In this document: piece by piece, positions 43,738-52,298 of the stretch
Layout of the letters: every line of letters starts with the position of its first letter
Numbering within the stretch: position 1 is the stretch's first letter
DNA from: Ruegeria meonggei
Lineage (GTDB): Bacteria > Pseudomonadota > Alphaproteobacteria > Rhodobacterales > Rhodobacteraceae
Direction: 5' to 3'
NCBI RefSeq assembly: GCF_900172215.1
Contig: NZ_FWFP01000006.1
Coordinates: forward strand, 62,001-126,000
DNA length: 64,000 nucleotides
The notes under the pieces: generated by a model
What the model saw: the letters and a program-made list of their open reading frames with translations, nothing else
What the model was told of the DNA's origin: nothing
Databases searched by the model: none
Position numbers and translations under genes: made by a program

Positions 43738-44766
43738 ATGACCGAAACCCAGTTTACGCCGCGCGTGTTTTCCGGTGCGCAGCCCTCGGGCAATTTGCAC
43801 CTTGGCAACTATTTGGGTGCCTTGCGGAACTGGGTTCGGATGCAAGGGTCCGATTATCAGACGATCTATTGCATGGTCGATCTGCACGCGGTCACCGTTT
43901 GGCAGGATCCAAAAGAATTACGCCATGCCACGCGCGAGCTGTGTGCAGGGTACATCGCGTCTGGCCTGGACCCGGAAAAGTCGATCCTGTTCAACCAAAG
44001 CCAGGTGCCTGAACACGCGCAACTTGCGTGGATATTCAACTGCGTCGCCCGACTGGGCTGGATGCAGCGCATGACACAGTTCAAGGATAAGGCTGGCAAG
44101 AACGCGCAGAACGCCTCGCTGGGTCTGTTTGCCTACCCGGCGCTGATGGCCGCGGATATCCTCGTGTATCACGCGACACACGTCCCTGTGGGTGATGATC
44201 AAAAGCAACATCTGGAACTGACCCGTGATATCGCGACCAAGTTTAACCATGACTATTGCGTTGACTTCTTTCCGCTAACCGAACCGGTGATCGAAGGTGC
44301 GGCAACTCGGGTCATGAGCTTGCGGGATGGGTCAAAGAAAATGTCCAAGTCCGACCCATCGGACATGAGCCGCATTAACATGACCGATGATGCTGACACG
44401 ATCGCCAAGAAAATCCGCAAGGCAAAGACCGACCCCGAGGCCTTGCCCTCGGAGATCGAAGGTCTTGAGGATCGTCCCGACGCGCGCAATCTGGTGAACA
44501 TCTTTGCGGCGCTCAGCGATCAGACGGTGGAACAGGTTTTGGCCGATGTCGGCGGAAAACAGTTCGGTGAATTCAAACCGATGCTGGCAGAACTGGCGGT
44601 TTCAAAACTGTCGCCTATTTCGGCTGAAATGTCCCGCCTGATGGGCGAAGAGGCCGAGATTGACAGGATACTTGCCCGTGGTGCGGAAAGGGCGCGCGCG
44701 ATTGCGGCCCCGATCCTGCAACAAACCTACGACATCGTGGGCATGGTCGGCGCAAAACTGGGCTGA
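43738..44766 (+). CDS. trpS: Tryptophanyl-tRNA synthetase
   Basis: A 342-residue class I synthetase. The HIGH motif reads [10 protein letters not shown] (near 18-27) after the family FSGAQPSG, and KMSKS is intact as [10 protein letters not shown] (near 200-209). Length is normal for the bacterial TrpRS I. The promoter lies in the 86-bp gap shared with the rhomboid-like gene. Confidence 0.98.
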   Translation: MTETQFTPRVFSGAQPSGNLHLGNYLGALRNWVRMQGSDYQTIYCMVDLHAVTVWQDPKELRHATRELCAGYIASGLDPEKSILFNQSQVPEHAQLAWIFNCVARLGWMQRMTQFKDKAGKNAQNASLGLFAYPALMAADILVYHATHVPVGDDQKQHLELTRDIATKFNHDYCVDFFPLTEPVIEGAATRVMSLRDGSKKMSKSDPSDMSRINMTDDADTIAKKIRKAKTDPEALPSEIEGLEDRPDARNLVNIFAALSDQTVEQVLADVGGKQFGEFKPMLAELAVSKLSPISAEMSRLMGEEAEIDRILARGAERARAIAAPILQQTYDIVGMVGAKLG

Positions 44767-44785
44767 TTGCTCTGGACCTTGCCGC

Positions 44786-44825
44786 GACGCCTTCCTAGGT
44801 TTGCGCAAATGCTTGGGAGGGCGTC
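44786..44825 (+). promoter_or_regulatory. SD-sequestering hairpin before the class IV aminotransferase gene
   Basis: GACGCCTTCC (44786-44795) can pair with GGAGGGCGTC (44816-44825; one G-T wobble). The right arm contains the SD GGGAGG and ends at the base before the ATG. The 20-nt loop contains the small palindrome TTTGCGCAAA. If it forms it would limit translation initiation. Confidence 0.45.
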
Positions 44826-45689
44826 ATGGCAGTCGGCAAAAACATCCGCACCTTTTTCGAAGGGCAGTGGCATAGCGGGGACGCCCCGATCATGCGGGCT
44901 GCCGATCATGGCGCATGGCTGGGTTCTTCGGTCTTTGACGGTGCGCGCTTTTTCGATGGCCTGGCACCGGACCTGGCAGCTCATTGCGCCCGCGTGAACA
45001 GATCGGCCCAGGCGCTGATGCTGACCCCAACCGTCACAACCGAGCAGATGGTCGAGATCATCCGCGAAGGGCTAGATTCCTACGACATTGGATCGGCCGT
45101 CTACATCCGGCCGATGTATTGGGGGATCGACGGCGACGCCACCGCCATCGTCCCACAGGAAAACAGCACAGGCTTTGCGATCTGCCTTGAGGAAATTCCG
45201 ATGGCGCCCGAGACCGCCTCGGCCACGCTGGGCACCACGCGATTCCGTCGCCCAGTGCTGGAGTCCGCTGTTGTGAATGCCAAGGCAGGATGTCTTTACC
45301 CCAACAATGCGCGGATGTTGCAAGAGGTGCGCGCCAAGGGGTTCTCGAACGCGCTGGTGGCAGATGCGTTGGGGCATGTCGCTGAAACCGCAACCGCCAA
45401 TATCTTTATGGTCCGCGATGGCGAGGTGTTCACACCCACGCCAAACGGCACCTTTCTGGCAGGTATCACCCGCGCCCGTCACATCCGGAACCTGCGTGCT
45501 GACGGCGTCACTGTACACGAAGCTATCCTCAGTTTCGAAGACTTCCACAAAGCGGATGAGGTCTTCATGACCGGCAACATGAGCAAGATCACCCCGATTA
45601 CCGCGCTGGAAGACACGCGGTATCAGGTTGGCCCGGTCGCGCGCCGAGCGCGCGAGTTGTACTGGGACTGGGCTACCACCACGCGTTGA
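44826..45689 (+). CDS. Branched-chain-aminotransferase-like class IV aminotransferase
   Basis: A 287-residue PLP enzyme of fold type IV. The PLP Lys is in VVNAKAGCLYPNN (near 150), the phosphate-binding ETATANIF follows near 187, and the TGNMSKITPI block near 250. The family interconverts branched-chain amino acids and 2-oxo acids, or D-amino acids; the sequence resembles the IlvE-like group found in Rhodobacterales, but the short length and altered substrate loop leave the exact substrate open. Preceded by a hairpin over its SD. Confidence 0.85.
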   Translation: MAVGKNIRTFFEGQWHSGDAPIMRAADHGAWLGSSVFDGARFFDGLAPDLAAHCARVNRSAQALMLTPTVTTEQMVEIIREGLDSYDIGSAVYIRPMYWGIDGDATAIVPQENSTGFAICLEEIPMAPETASATLGTTRFRRPVLESAVVNAKAGCLYPNNARMLQEVRAKGFSNALVADALGHVAETATANIFMVRDGEVFTPTPNGTFLAGITRARHIRNLRADGVTVHEAILSFEDFHKADEVFMTGNMSKITPITALEDTRYQVGPVARRARELYWDWATTTR

Positions 45690-45753
45690 TCACCCTCTTG
45701 TTGCAAGCACGCATTTGGTCGGGCATGATCGCCCGAAATGAATGAGGAACCCC

Positions 45754-46209
45754 ATGCGCAAATTCCTGGTTGTTCTGGATGACAGTCGTGAGTGCCTGAA
45801 CGCAATGCGCTTTGCCGCCATGCGCGCAGCCCATACCGGGGGCGGCGTGGCGATTCTGTCGGTTATCCCACCTGATGAGTTCAACCACTGGATCGGCGTG
45901 GCCGAAGTGATGCGGGAAGAAGCGCGCGAGCGTATCCACGCCCATTATGAGGTTTTCGCCAAATGGATGCGGGACAAACAGGGAGTCGACCCTGAACTCG
46001 CGATCCGCGAAGGAGAGCCGGTGGCGCAGATCATCGAACATGTTCAATCCGAGTCTGAGATAGGCGTGCTGGTTCTGGGTGCGGGCACCGACAAGAAAGG
46101 CCCCGGCCCTCTGGTCACGCAACTGACCAAGAACTCGGGCAGCCTGCCCATTCCGATCACCATCGTGCCCGGCGACCTGAGCAAGGAAAAACTGGAAGCG
46201 ATCACCTGA
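45754..46209 (+). CDS. Universal stress protein (UspA family)
   Basis: A 151-residue single-domain Usp. It opens MRKFLVVLDDSREC with the ATP-site Asp, and has VLVLGAGTDKKGPG near 106-119, partly resembling the G-x2-G-x9-G-(S/T) nucleotide loop. The second ATG (45754) was chosen because AGGA sits six bases before it; an ATG four codons upstream is possible. Usp proteins help stress survival by unknown biochemistry. Confidence 0.88.
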   Translation: MRKFLVVLDDSRECLNAMRFAAMRAAHTGGGVAILSVIPPDEFNHWIGVAEVMREEARERIHAHYEVFAKWMRDKQGVDPELAIREGEPVAQIIEHVQSESEIGVLVLGAGTDKKGPGPLVTQLTKNSGSLPIPITIVPGDLSKEKLEAIT

Positions 46210-46218
46210 GGCCCAACA

Positions 46219-46809
46219 ATGCCGCGCATTCAATTCTGGTTCGAGTTTGCCTCGACCTACTCCTACCTGAGCGCGATGCGCATCGAAGAACTGGCAGTGC
46301 AGCACGGTGTTTCGGTGGACTGGCAGCCTTTCCTGCTGGGGCCGATTTTTGCGGCACAGGGCTGGGACAATTCGCCATTTAACCTGTACCCCGCCAAGGG
46401 CCGCTACATGTGGCGTGACATGGAACGTCTTTCCGCCCAGCGCGGCCTGCCCTTCAAACGGCCAGACCCGTTTCCCCAGAATGGCCTGAAGGCAGCCCGA
46501 ATGGTTCTGGCGATCCAAGACCCGGTCCGAAAGGCTGCGTTTGTTCGCGCCGTGTATTCTGCTGAATTCGGTAATGGCCTGAATATCTCGGATGATGCGG
46601 TGCTGGGTGATTGCCTGTCCTCGGTGGGACTGCCCGTCGAAGCGCTAGCCCGTACTCAGGATCCCGCGATTAAGGCAGCACTGATTGAGCAGACGAGTAC
46701 CGCCCAAAGCAAAGACCTGTTCGGCGCGCCCAGCTTTGTGGTCGGGGATGCGCTTTATTGGGGCGATGACCGGTTGGATGACGCAATAATGATGGCTTCC
46801 ACTATTTAG
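46219..46809 (+). CDS. 2-hydroxychromene-2-carboxylate isomerase-like (DsbA/kappa-GST fold)
   Basis: A 196-residue thioredoxin-like protein of the HCCA isomerase/kappa-GST group. It starts IQFWFEFASTYSYLSA, the family active-site loop with Ser in place of the thioredoxin Cys, and ends with FGAPSFVVGDALYWGDDRLD typical of the group. Such enzymes use glutathione; the aromatic-degradation role of the named enzyme need not apply. Starts nine bases after usp. An Irr-like site overlaps its stop codon. Confidence 0.88.
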   Translation: MPRIQFWFEFASTYSYLSAMRIEELAVQHGVSVDWQPFLLGPIFAAQGWDNSPFNLYPAKGRYMWRDMERLSAQRGLPFKRPDPFPQNGLKAARMVLAIQDPVRKAAFVRAVYSAEFGNGLNISDDAVLGDCLSSVGLPVEALARTQDPAIKAALIEQTSTAQSKDLFGAPSFVVGDALYWGDDRLDDAIMMASTI

Positions 46810-46821
46810 AATGATTCCAAA
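46805..46821. promoter_or_regulatory. Putative Irr box (iron control element) upstream of nfuA
   Basis: TTTAGAATGATTCCAAA matches the palindromic TTTAGAA-N3-TTCTAAA element bound by the haem/iron sensor Irr in alpha-proteobacteria with a single mismatch. It lies directly before a promoter-like pair: TTGACT (46824-46829), 17 bp, CATATC (46847-46852). Confidence 0.6.
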
Positions 46822-46823
46822 TC

Positions 46824-46852
46824 TTGACTTCCCCGGCGCGGACCCGCATATC
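46824..46852 (+). promoter_or_regulatory. Predicted nfuA promoter
   Basis: TTGACT and CATATC separated by 17 bp, 27 bp before the nfuA ATG. The Irr-like box ends three bases before the -35, a position compatible with activation or with occlusion of polymerase. Confidence 0.5.
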
Positions 46853-46878
46853 AGATGCAACTGAAACGGAGCTGCGCC

Positions 46879-47442
46879 ATGTTCATCCAGACCGAATCCA
46901 CGCCGAACCCGGCAACGTTGAAATTCCTGCCCGGCCAGACCGTGCTGGAAGCGGGCACGGCGGATTTCCCAACACCGGACGCCGGAGAGAAATCACCTCT
47001 GGCCAAGCGTATCTTTGCGGTCAGCGGCGTCACGGGCGTATTCTTTGGCAACGACTTCGTGACCGTGACCAAATCGGACGACGTGCAGTGGGACCACATC
47101 AAGCCCGCCATTCTGGGCGCAGTGATGGAGCATTACCAATCCGGTCAGCCAGTGATGGGTGCGGGTGTGGAAACCGCCTCGGGTCATGCCGAACATACGG
47201 GCGAGGATTCTGAAATTGTCAACCAGATCAAAGACCTGCTGGACAGCCGCGTGCGTCCAGCAGTGGCCCAGGACGGCGGTGACATCACATTCCATGGCTT
47301 TGACCGAGGTGTTGTTTACCTGCACATGCAGGGTGCCTGCGCGGGCTGCCCGTCCTCGACCCTGACGCTGAAGATGGGGATCGAGAACCTGCTGCGCCAC
47401 TACATCCCCGAAGTGACAGAGGTTCGCCCTGTTGCCGTCTGA
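46879..47442 (+). CDS. nfuA: NfuA-type Fe-S cluster carrier protein
   Basis: A 187-residue Fe-S scaffold/carrier. The Nfu N-terminal domain (MFIQTESTPNPATLKF, about 1-90) precedes the NifU C-domain with CAGC (Cys154, Cys157) that holds a [4Fe-4S] cluster at the dimer interface. The ATG at 46879 has SD CGGAG; an in-frame ATG eight codons upstream is less likely. The stop overlaps tsaB. The Irr-like box upstream suggests control by iron status. Confidence 0.95.
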   Translation: MFIQTESTPNPATLKFLPGQTVLEAGTADFPTPDAGEKSPLAKRIFAVSGVTGVFFGNDFVTVTKSDDVQWDHIKPAILGAVMEHYQSGQPVMGAGVETASGHAEHTGEDSEIVNQIKDLLDSRVRPAVAQDGGDITFHGFDRGVVYLHMQGACAGCPSSTLTLKMGIENLLRHYIPEVTEVRPVAV

Positions 47443-48019
47443 CCCGATCATTCTGGCGTTTGATACATCGGCCGCGCATTGCGCGGCCGCTTTGTTGCGG
47501 GGTGACACCATCGCCGCATCTCGGGTCGAACCCATGTCGCGCGGACAAGCCGAGCGGCTGATGCCCCTGATCCAGGACCTGTTAACCGATACCGGGTGCA
47601 CCTGGGACGACCTTACCGCCATCGGTGTCGGCATCGGACCGGGCAATTTCACCGGCATCCGTATTTCGGTTTCTGCGGCGCGAGGTCTGGCCCTGGGGCT
47701 TGGAATTCCCGCCGTGGGTGTTTCCGGATTTGACGCGTTGTCCAATATGGCCAAGGACGGCCTGCCTGCGATCCGCGCACCCCGCGAACACGTCTATGTC
47801 GCGCTGCCAGCTCAGGAACCGGTGTTGATGGCGCAGGCAGACGCAGAATCACTCGGGCCCTTGATTCTGAACGATGACCCAGATGCGCAGGTTCGGGCTA
47901 TCGCCCGGGTCGCTGCGCTCGGCTGGCAGACAGTGTCCGAACCTCCGGCCCCGCTTTATGTCCAGCCTGCAGATGCCGCCCCATCCAAGGATTCACCTCC
48001 GGTATTGCTGGACGAATGA
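47432..48019 (+). CDS. tsaB: tRNA threonylcarbamoyladenosine biosynthesis protein TsaB
   Basis: A 195-residue ASKHA-fold partner of TsaD in making t6A37. It has ILAFDTSAAHCAAAL (near 7-21) and the family GIGPGNFTGIRISVSAARGLA block (near 67-88). The start is TTG within the end of nfuA, with GAGG nine bases upstream. The stop overlaps rimI, a typical tsaB-rimI arrangement. Confidence 0.93.
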   Translation: MPSDPIILAFDTSAAHCAAALLRGDTIAASRVEPMSRGQAERLMPLIQDLLTDTGCTWDDLTAIGVGIGPGNFTGIRISVSAARGLALGLGIPAVGVSGFDALSNMAKDGLPAIRAPREHVYVALPAQEPVLMAQADAESLGPLILNDDPDAQVRAIARVAALGWQTVSEPPAPLYVQPADAAPSKDSPPVLLDE

Positions 48020-48429
48020 CACCGCAGGATCTTGCACATATCCATACGGCGGCCTTTACCCAGTCGCGCCCTTGGACCGCAGATGAATTCGCAAGCCTGT
48101 TGTCCAATCGTTTTTCTCATCTTGTTGAAAAAGAGCAGTCTTTCGCACTGTTTCAGGTCATCGCGGACGAGGCTGAATTGCTGACAATCGCAACCCACCC
48201 CGGCGTTCAGCGTCAGGGTTTGGCGTCGCTACTTATGCAGGACTGGCATGAAAAAGCCCAGGAATTGGGCGCCACCCGCGCCTTCCTAGACGTTGCCGCC
48301 AACAATCACCCGGCAATCGCGCTGTACGAACGTTTTGGGTACGCGCCATGCGGGCGGCGCAAGGCATATTATCTAATTGAAAACGATCGCAAAATCGATG
48401 CTATTTTAATGGAGCGCAGTCTGCGCTGA
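48016..48429 (+). CDS. rimI: RimI-like GNAT N-acetyltransferase
   Basis: A 137-residue acetyltransferase, by context the ribosomal protein S18 N-acetyltransferase. The acetyl-CoA motif A is VQRQGLASLLM (near 67-77), followed by a family-typical LDVAANNHPAIALYERFGY. Coupled to tsaB by a four-base overlap. The substrate assignment rests on neighbourhood; RimI members can modify several proteins. Confidence 0.85.
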   Translation: MTPQDLAHIHTAAFTQSRPWTADEFASLLSNRFSHLVEKEQSFALFQVIADEAELLTIATHPGVQRQGLASLLMQDWHEKAQELGATRAFLDVAANNHPAIALYERFGYAPCGRRKAYYLIENDRKIDAILMERSLR

Positions 48430-48444
48430 ATCTTTTGGCCGAAA

Positions 48445-48468
48445 TTTTTCGACCATATGGTCAAAAAT
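48445..48468. promoter_or_regulatory. Palindromic operator upstream of the BMP transporter operon
   Basis: The perfect 12-bp palindrome GACCATATGGTC (48451-48462) is flanked by T-run and A-run arms that almost complete a 24-bp dyad. A further GACCA half-site lies at 48474-48478. It is about 125 bp before the substrate-binding-protein start. The cognate regulator is not in the window. Confidence 0.55.
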
Positions 48469-48588
48469 CAGTTGACCACGGCTGTTGCAAACGTCCTTAA
48501 TTCCCGCCATCACAACAGTTATGCTCGCTCACAGTGGGTAAACGGGGCTATCTTGGCCCCGACCAATAATAACAAACGGGAGTATCAA

Positions 48589-49587
48589 ATGACCCTGATG
48601 AAATCCTTGATGGGTGCTGCCGCCACCGTCGCGCTGACTGCTGGCGCTGCTTTGGCTGATCCAGCACTGATCTTTGACCTGGGTGGCAAGTTCGACAAAT
48701 CGTTCAACGAAGCGGCCCATAACGGCGCGTCGCGTTGGGCCGAGGAAACCGGTGGCACCTATCGCGAGATTGAAATGCAATCCGAAGCGCAGCGCGAACA
48801 GGCCCTGCGTCGGTTTGCCGAGGCAGGTTCAAACCCGATCATCACCATGGGCTTCGGTATGGCCGACCCGCTGAGCGCCGTTGCCTCTGATTACCCGGAC
48901 ACAACCTTTGTTGTGATCGACGTGACATGGCTGGACGCACCGAATGTGCGTCAGGTTGGCTTTGCCGAACATGAAGGGTCGTATCTGGTTGGTATGATGG
49001 CCGCTATGGCCTCAGAGTCAGGCACTGTCGGCTTTATTGGTGGGATGGATGTTCCGCTGATCCGTCACTTTGGCTGTGGCTATGCGCAAGGCGCCAAGGC
49101 CGTGAACCCGGACATCAACGTCGTTGCCAACATGACCGGCACGACACCTGCAGCGTGGAACGACCCGGTTAAGGGTTCTGAACTGACCAAGGCGCAGATC
49201 AGCCAGGGCGCTGACGTTGTCTATGCCGCAGCTGGCGGTACCGGCGTTGGCGTTCTGCAGACTGCGGCTGACGAAGGCATCCTGTCGATCGGCGTGGACA
49301 GCAACCAGAACCACCTGCACCCCGGCAAGGTTCTGACCTCGATGCTGAAACGTGTGGATGTTGCCGTGTTTGAAGCAATGAGCGCAGGTGACAACGTCGA
49401 AACCGGTGTGTTCACCATGGGTCTGGCCCAGGATGGCGTTGGCGTTGCGATGGACGACAACAACGCAGCCCTCGTGTCCGATGACATGAAAGCAGCGGTC
49501 GACAAGGCCCGTCAGGACATCATCGACGGTAACGTCTCTGTTGTCAGCTATTACGAGAACGACAGCTGCCCGGCACTGCAGTTCTGA
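48589..49587 (+). CDS. BMP-family ABC transporter substrate-binding protein (nucleoside/purine-type)
   Basis: A 332-residue periplasmic binding protein of the BMP/PnrA family. Signal peptide about 1-23. The hallmark LGGKFDKSFNEAAHNGA occurs near 31-47, and GFIGGMDVPLIRHFGCGYAQGAK near 143-166. Family members bind nucleosides, purines or related ligands. The frame extends upstream, but the ATG at 48589 has SD CGGGAG and begins the signal peptide. First gene of a four-gene importer; a strong stem-loop follows. Confidence 0.92.
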   Translation: MTLMKSLMGAAATVALTAGAALADPALIFDLGGKFDKSFNEAAHNGASRWAEETGGTYREIEMQSEAQREQALRRFAEAGSNPIITMGFGMADPLSAVASDYPDTTFVVIDVTWLDAPNVRQVGFAEHEGSYLVGMMAAMASESGTVGFIGGMDVPLIRHFGCGYAQGAKAVNPDINVVANMTGTTPAAWNDPVKGSELTKAQISQGADVVYAAAGGTGVGVLQTAADEGILSIGVDSNQNHLHPGKVLTSMLKRVDVAVFEAMSAGDNVETGVFTMGLAQDGVGVAMDDNNAALVSDDMKAAVDKARQDIIDGNVSVVSYYENDSCPALQF

Positions 49588-49597
49588 TATCACGCGG

Positions 49598-49615
49598 GGC
49601 GGGGGTATCCCCGCC
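49598..49615 (+). terminator. Stem-loop between binding-protein and ATPase genes
   Basis: GGCGGGG, a 4-nt GTAT loop, and CCCCGCC, followed by a short T-containing stretch (TCGTTTCC), 10 bases after the binding-protein stop. Such internal structures usually act as partial terminators or mRNA-stabilising ends that let the binding protein be made in excess over the membrane parts. Confidence 0.55.
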
Positions 49616-49672
49616 TCGTTTCCACTTTGCCGCGTTTCCAACTGCGGCCCTTTCGGCAATTGAGGACAAGAC

Positions 49673-51202
49673 ATGACCGTCCCCGCCATTGAGCTCAAAG
49701 GGATTTCCAAAGCCTTTGGGCCGGTTCAGGCCAACAAAGACATTTCCATCAGCGTCGCCCCCGGCACGATCCACGGGATCATCGGTGAAAACGGTGCGGG
49801 CAAATCCACGTTGATGAGCATTCTCTACGGGTTTTACAAAGCCAACAAAGGCGAAATCTGGATCAAGGGAACCAAGACCGATATCCCTGACAGCCAAGCC
49901 GCGATTGCGTCGGGCATCGGTATGGTGTTCCAGCATTTCAAGCTGGTTGAAAACTTCACCGTTTTGGAAAACATCGTTCTGGGGGCCGAAGATGGCGGCT
50001 TGCTGGCCCCGTCGCTGTCCAAGGCCCGCAAAGAGTTGAAGGACCTTGAGGAAGAATACGAGCTGTTCGTCGACCCCGACAAACGCATCGACGAGATCGG
50101 CGTTGGGATGCAGCAGCGGGTCGAAATCCTGAAGGCGCTGTATCGCAAGGCCGAGATTCTGATTCTGGACGAGCCCACTGGTGTGCTGACCCCGGCTGAG
50201 GCCGATCAGCTGTTCCGCATCCTCGACCGTCTGCGGGCCGAGGGCAAAACAATCATCGTCATCACCCACAAGCTGCGTGAGATCATGGAGAACACCGATA
50301 CTGTCTCGGTCATGCGGCGCGGTCAGATGACGGCAACGGTCAAAACCAATGAAACCAGCCCCGAGGAATTGGCCGAGCTGATGGTGGGTCGCAAGGTTCT
50401 GCTGCAGGTCGACAAGGTGCCCGCACAGCCTGGTAAACCGATTCTCGAGGTCGAAAACCTGCGGGTATTCGATTCGGCGGGTGTTGAACGCGTCAAAGGC
50501 ATCGACCTGAACGTCCGCGCTGGCGAGATCCTTGGCATCGCGGGCGTTGCTGGCAACGGCCAGTCGGAGTTGCTGGAAGTTCTGGGCGGGATGCGTCCGG
50601 GTCAGGGCACCATCCGGCTGAACGGCGCGCCATTGGCGCTCAGCGGTGCAGGCTCGGACGGTCAGGCGCGGCGCGCGCAGCACATTGCCCACGTACCCGA
50701 GGACCGGCAGCGCGAAGGTCTGATCATGGATTTCCATGCCTGGGAAAACGTGGCCTTCGGCTATCATCGCGACCCGGCCTATCAACGCGGCATCTTTATG
50801 GACAACGCCGCCCTGCGCGCCGACACCGAGGCCAAGATCGAAAAATTCGACGTGCGCCCCCCCGATGCCTGGCTGGCAGCCAAGAGCTTCTCGGGTGGTA
50901 ACCAGCAAAAGATCGTCGTCGCCCGCGAGATTGAGCGGAACCCCGATCTGTTGCTGGTTGGTCAACCAACCCGCGGGGTCGATATCGGCGCCATCGAATT
51001 CATTCACAAACAGATCGTCGCGCTGCGCGATCAGGGTAAGGCGATCCTGCTGGTTTCGGTCGAGCTGGAAGAGATCTTCTCACTTTCAGATCGGATCGCG
51101 GTGATGTTTGACGGACATGTCATGGGCGAACGCCTGCCCCATGAAACAGACGAAAAAGAACTGGGCCTGCTGATGGCCGGTGTTGCGGGAGAGGCCGCGT
51201 AA
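49673..51202 (+). CDS. BMP-type ABC transporter ATP-binding protein (double ATPase)
   Basis: A 509-residue tandem ATPase of the RbsA/YufO-like group. The first domain has Walker A GENGAGKST (near 40-48) and DEPTGVLTP; the second begins near 255, has the degenerate Walker A GVAGNGQSE and the signature FSGGNQQKIVVAREI, with QPTRGVD. A degenerate second Walker A is normal for this family. SD lies in the GAGGACAAG before the ATG. Energises the permease pair downstream. Confidence 0.93.
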   Translation: MTVPAIELKGISKAFGPVQANKDISISVAPGTIHGIIGENGAGKSTLMSILYGFYKANKGEIWIKGTKTDIPDSQAAIASGIGMVFQHFKLVENFTVLENIVLGAEDGGLLAPSLSKARKELKDLEEEYELFVDPDKRIDEIGVGMQQRVEILKALYRKAEILILDEPTGVLTPAEADQLFRILDRLRAEGKTIIVITHKLREIMENTDTVSVMRRGQMTATVKTNETSPEELAELMVGRKVLLQVDKVPAQPGKPILEVENLRVFDSAGVERVKGIDLNVRAGEILGIAGVAGNGQSELLEVLGGMRPGQGTIRLNGAPLALSGAGSDGQARRAQHIAHVPEDRQREGLIMDFHAWENVAFGYHRDPAYQRGIFMDNAALRADTEAKIEKFDVRPPDAWLAAKSFSGGNQQKIVVAREIERNPDLLLVGQPTRGVDIGAIEFIHKQIVALRDQGKAILLVSVELEEIFSLSDRIAVMFDGHVMGERLPHETDEKELGLLMAGVAGEAA

Positions 51203-51203
51203 C

Positions 51204-52298
51204 ATGGAAAAAATGCCCAAATGGGCCGATGTCGTTCTGATCCCGCTGATCAGCCTTCTGTTGGCCACTATCCTGTCCGCTCTGGTGATCCTCGCCATTG
51301 GGGAAAACCCGATTGAGGCGGTGAACCTGATGGTTACCGGCGCGTTGGGATCGACCTATGGCTGGGGCTATACCCTCTATTACGCGACCAATTTCATGTT
51401 CACCGGGTTGGCCGTCGCGGTGGCATTCCACGCCCGCATGTTCAATATCGGGGGCGAGGGTCAGGCGATGCTGGGCGGGCTCGGCGTTGCCATCGTTTGC
51501 CTGTATGTGCCTTGGCCCCATTGGAGCATCGCCTTGCTGGCCGCCTGCGCCGCGTCGATGATCTTTGGGGCGGCCTGGGCTGCAATCCCGGCCTATCTGC
51601 AGGCCAAGCGCGGCAGTCATATCGTGATTACGACAATCATGTTCAACTTCATCGCCGCCGCCCTTCTGAATTACATGCTGGTCAATGTGATGCGGCCTCA
51701 GGGCTCGCAAGACCCGGCGACGGCACGTTTCCCCGAGGCGGTGCATCTGCCGACCTTCCAGTCCATGTTCTCGACTGCTGAGAACATCGTCTTTCGGGGG
51801 GCGCCTGCGAATATTTCGTTCTTTGTGGCCATTCTGGCCTGCTTTGTCGTCTGGGCTCTGATCTGGCGGACCCGGCTGGGATATGAGCTGCGCGCCTACG
51901 GTCATTCCGAAACCGGTGCGGTCTATGCAGGGATTTCGCCGGTGCGTATCACCATCATCGCCATGTTGATCTCAGGCGCGCTGGCGGGGTTGATGGCCAC
52001 CAACAACGTGATGGGTGAAGCCGAACGGCTGGTTCTGAATTCGACCGAAGGGGCCGGGTTCATCGGGATTGCTGTTGCGCTGATGGGCCGGTCACATCCC
52101 TTCGGAGTGTTCCTGGCGGCGATCCTGTTCGGATTCCTTTATCAGGGCGGTGCCGAACTGGCGCTATGGACGTCGATCCCGCGCGAATTGATCGTTGTTA
52201 TTCAGGCGCTGGTGATCCTGTTCACCGGGGCGTTGGACAACATGGTTCGGATGCCGCTTGAAAAGCTGTTTCTCAGCTTGCGGAAGGAGGCCGAGTGA
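51204..52298 (+). CDS. BMP-type ABC transporter permease (YufP-like)
   Basis: A 364-residue membrane protein of the BPD_transp_2 family with about nine to ten helices. It contains GGEGQAMLGGLG, typical of the nucleoside/sugar permease branch, and a cytoplasmic coupling stretch RAYGHSETGAVYAGI near 235. The ATG at 51204 follows SD GGGAGAGG, two bases after the ATPase stop. Its end overlaps the second permease start. Confidence 0.92.
   Translation: MEKMPKWADVVLIPLISLLLATILSALVILAIGENPIEAVNLMVTGALGSTYGWGYTLYYATNFMFTGLAVAVAFHARMFNIGGEGQAMLGGLGVAIVCLYVPWPHWSIALLAACAASMIFGAAWAAIPAYLQAKRGSHIVITTIMFNFIAAALLNYMLVNVMRPQGSQDPATARFPEAVHLPTFQSMFSTAENIVFRGAPANISFFVAILACFVVWALIWRTRLGYELRAYGHSETGAVYAGISPVRITIIAMLISGALAGLMATNNVMGEAERLVLNSTEGAGFIGIAVALMGRSHPFGVFLAAILFGFLYQGGAELALWTSIPRELIVVIQALVILFTGALDNMVRMPLEKLFLSLRKEAE

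Noticed and set aside
49544-51007. 487-codon frame antisense to the BMP-type ATPase
   Set aside because: The sense strand encodes a complete double ATPase with all motifs; the antisense frame is a codon-bias shadow.
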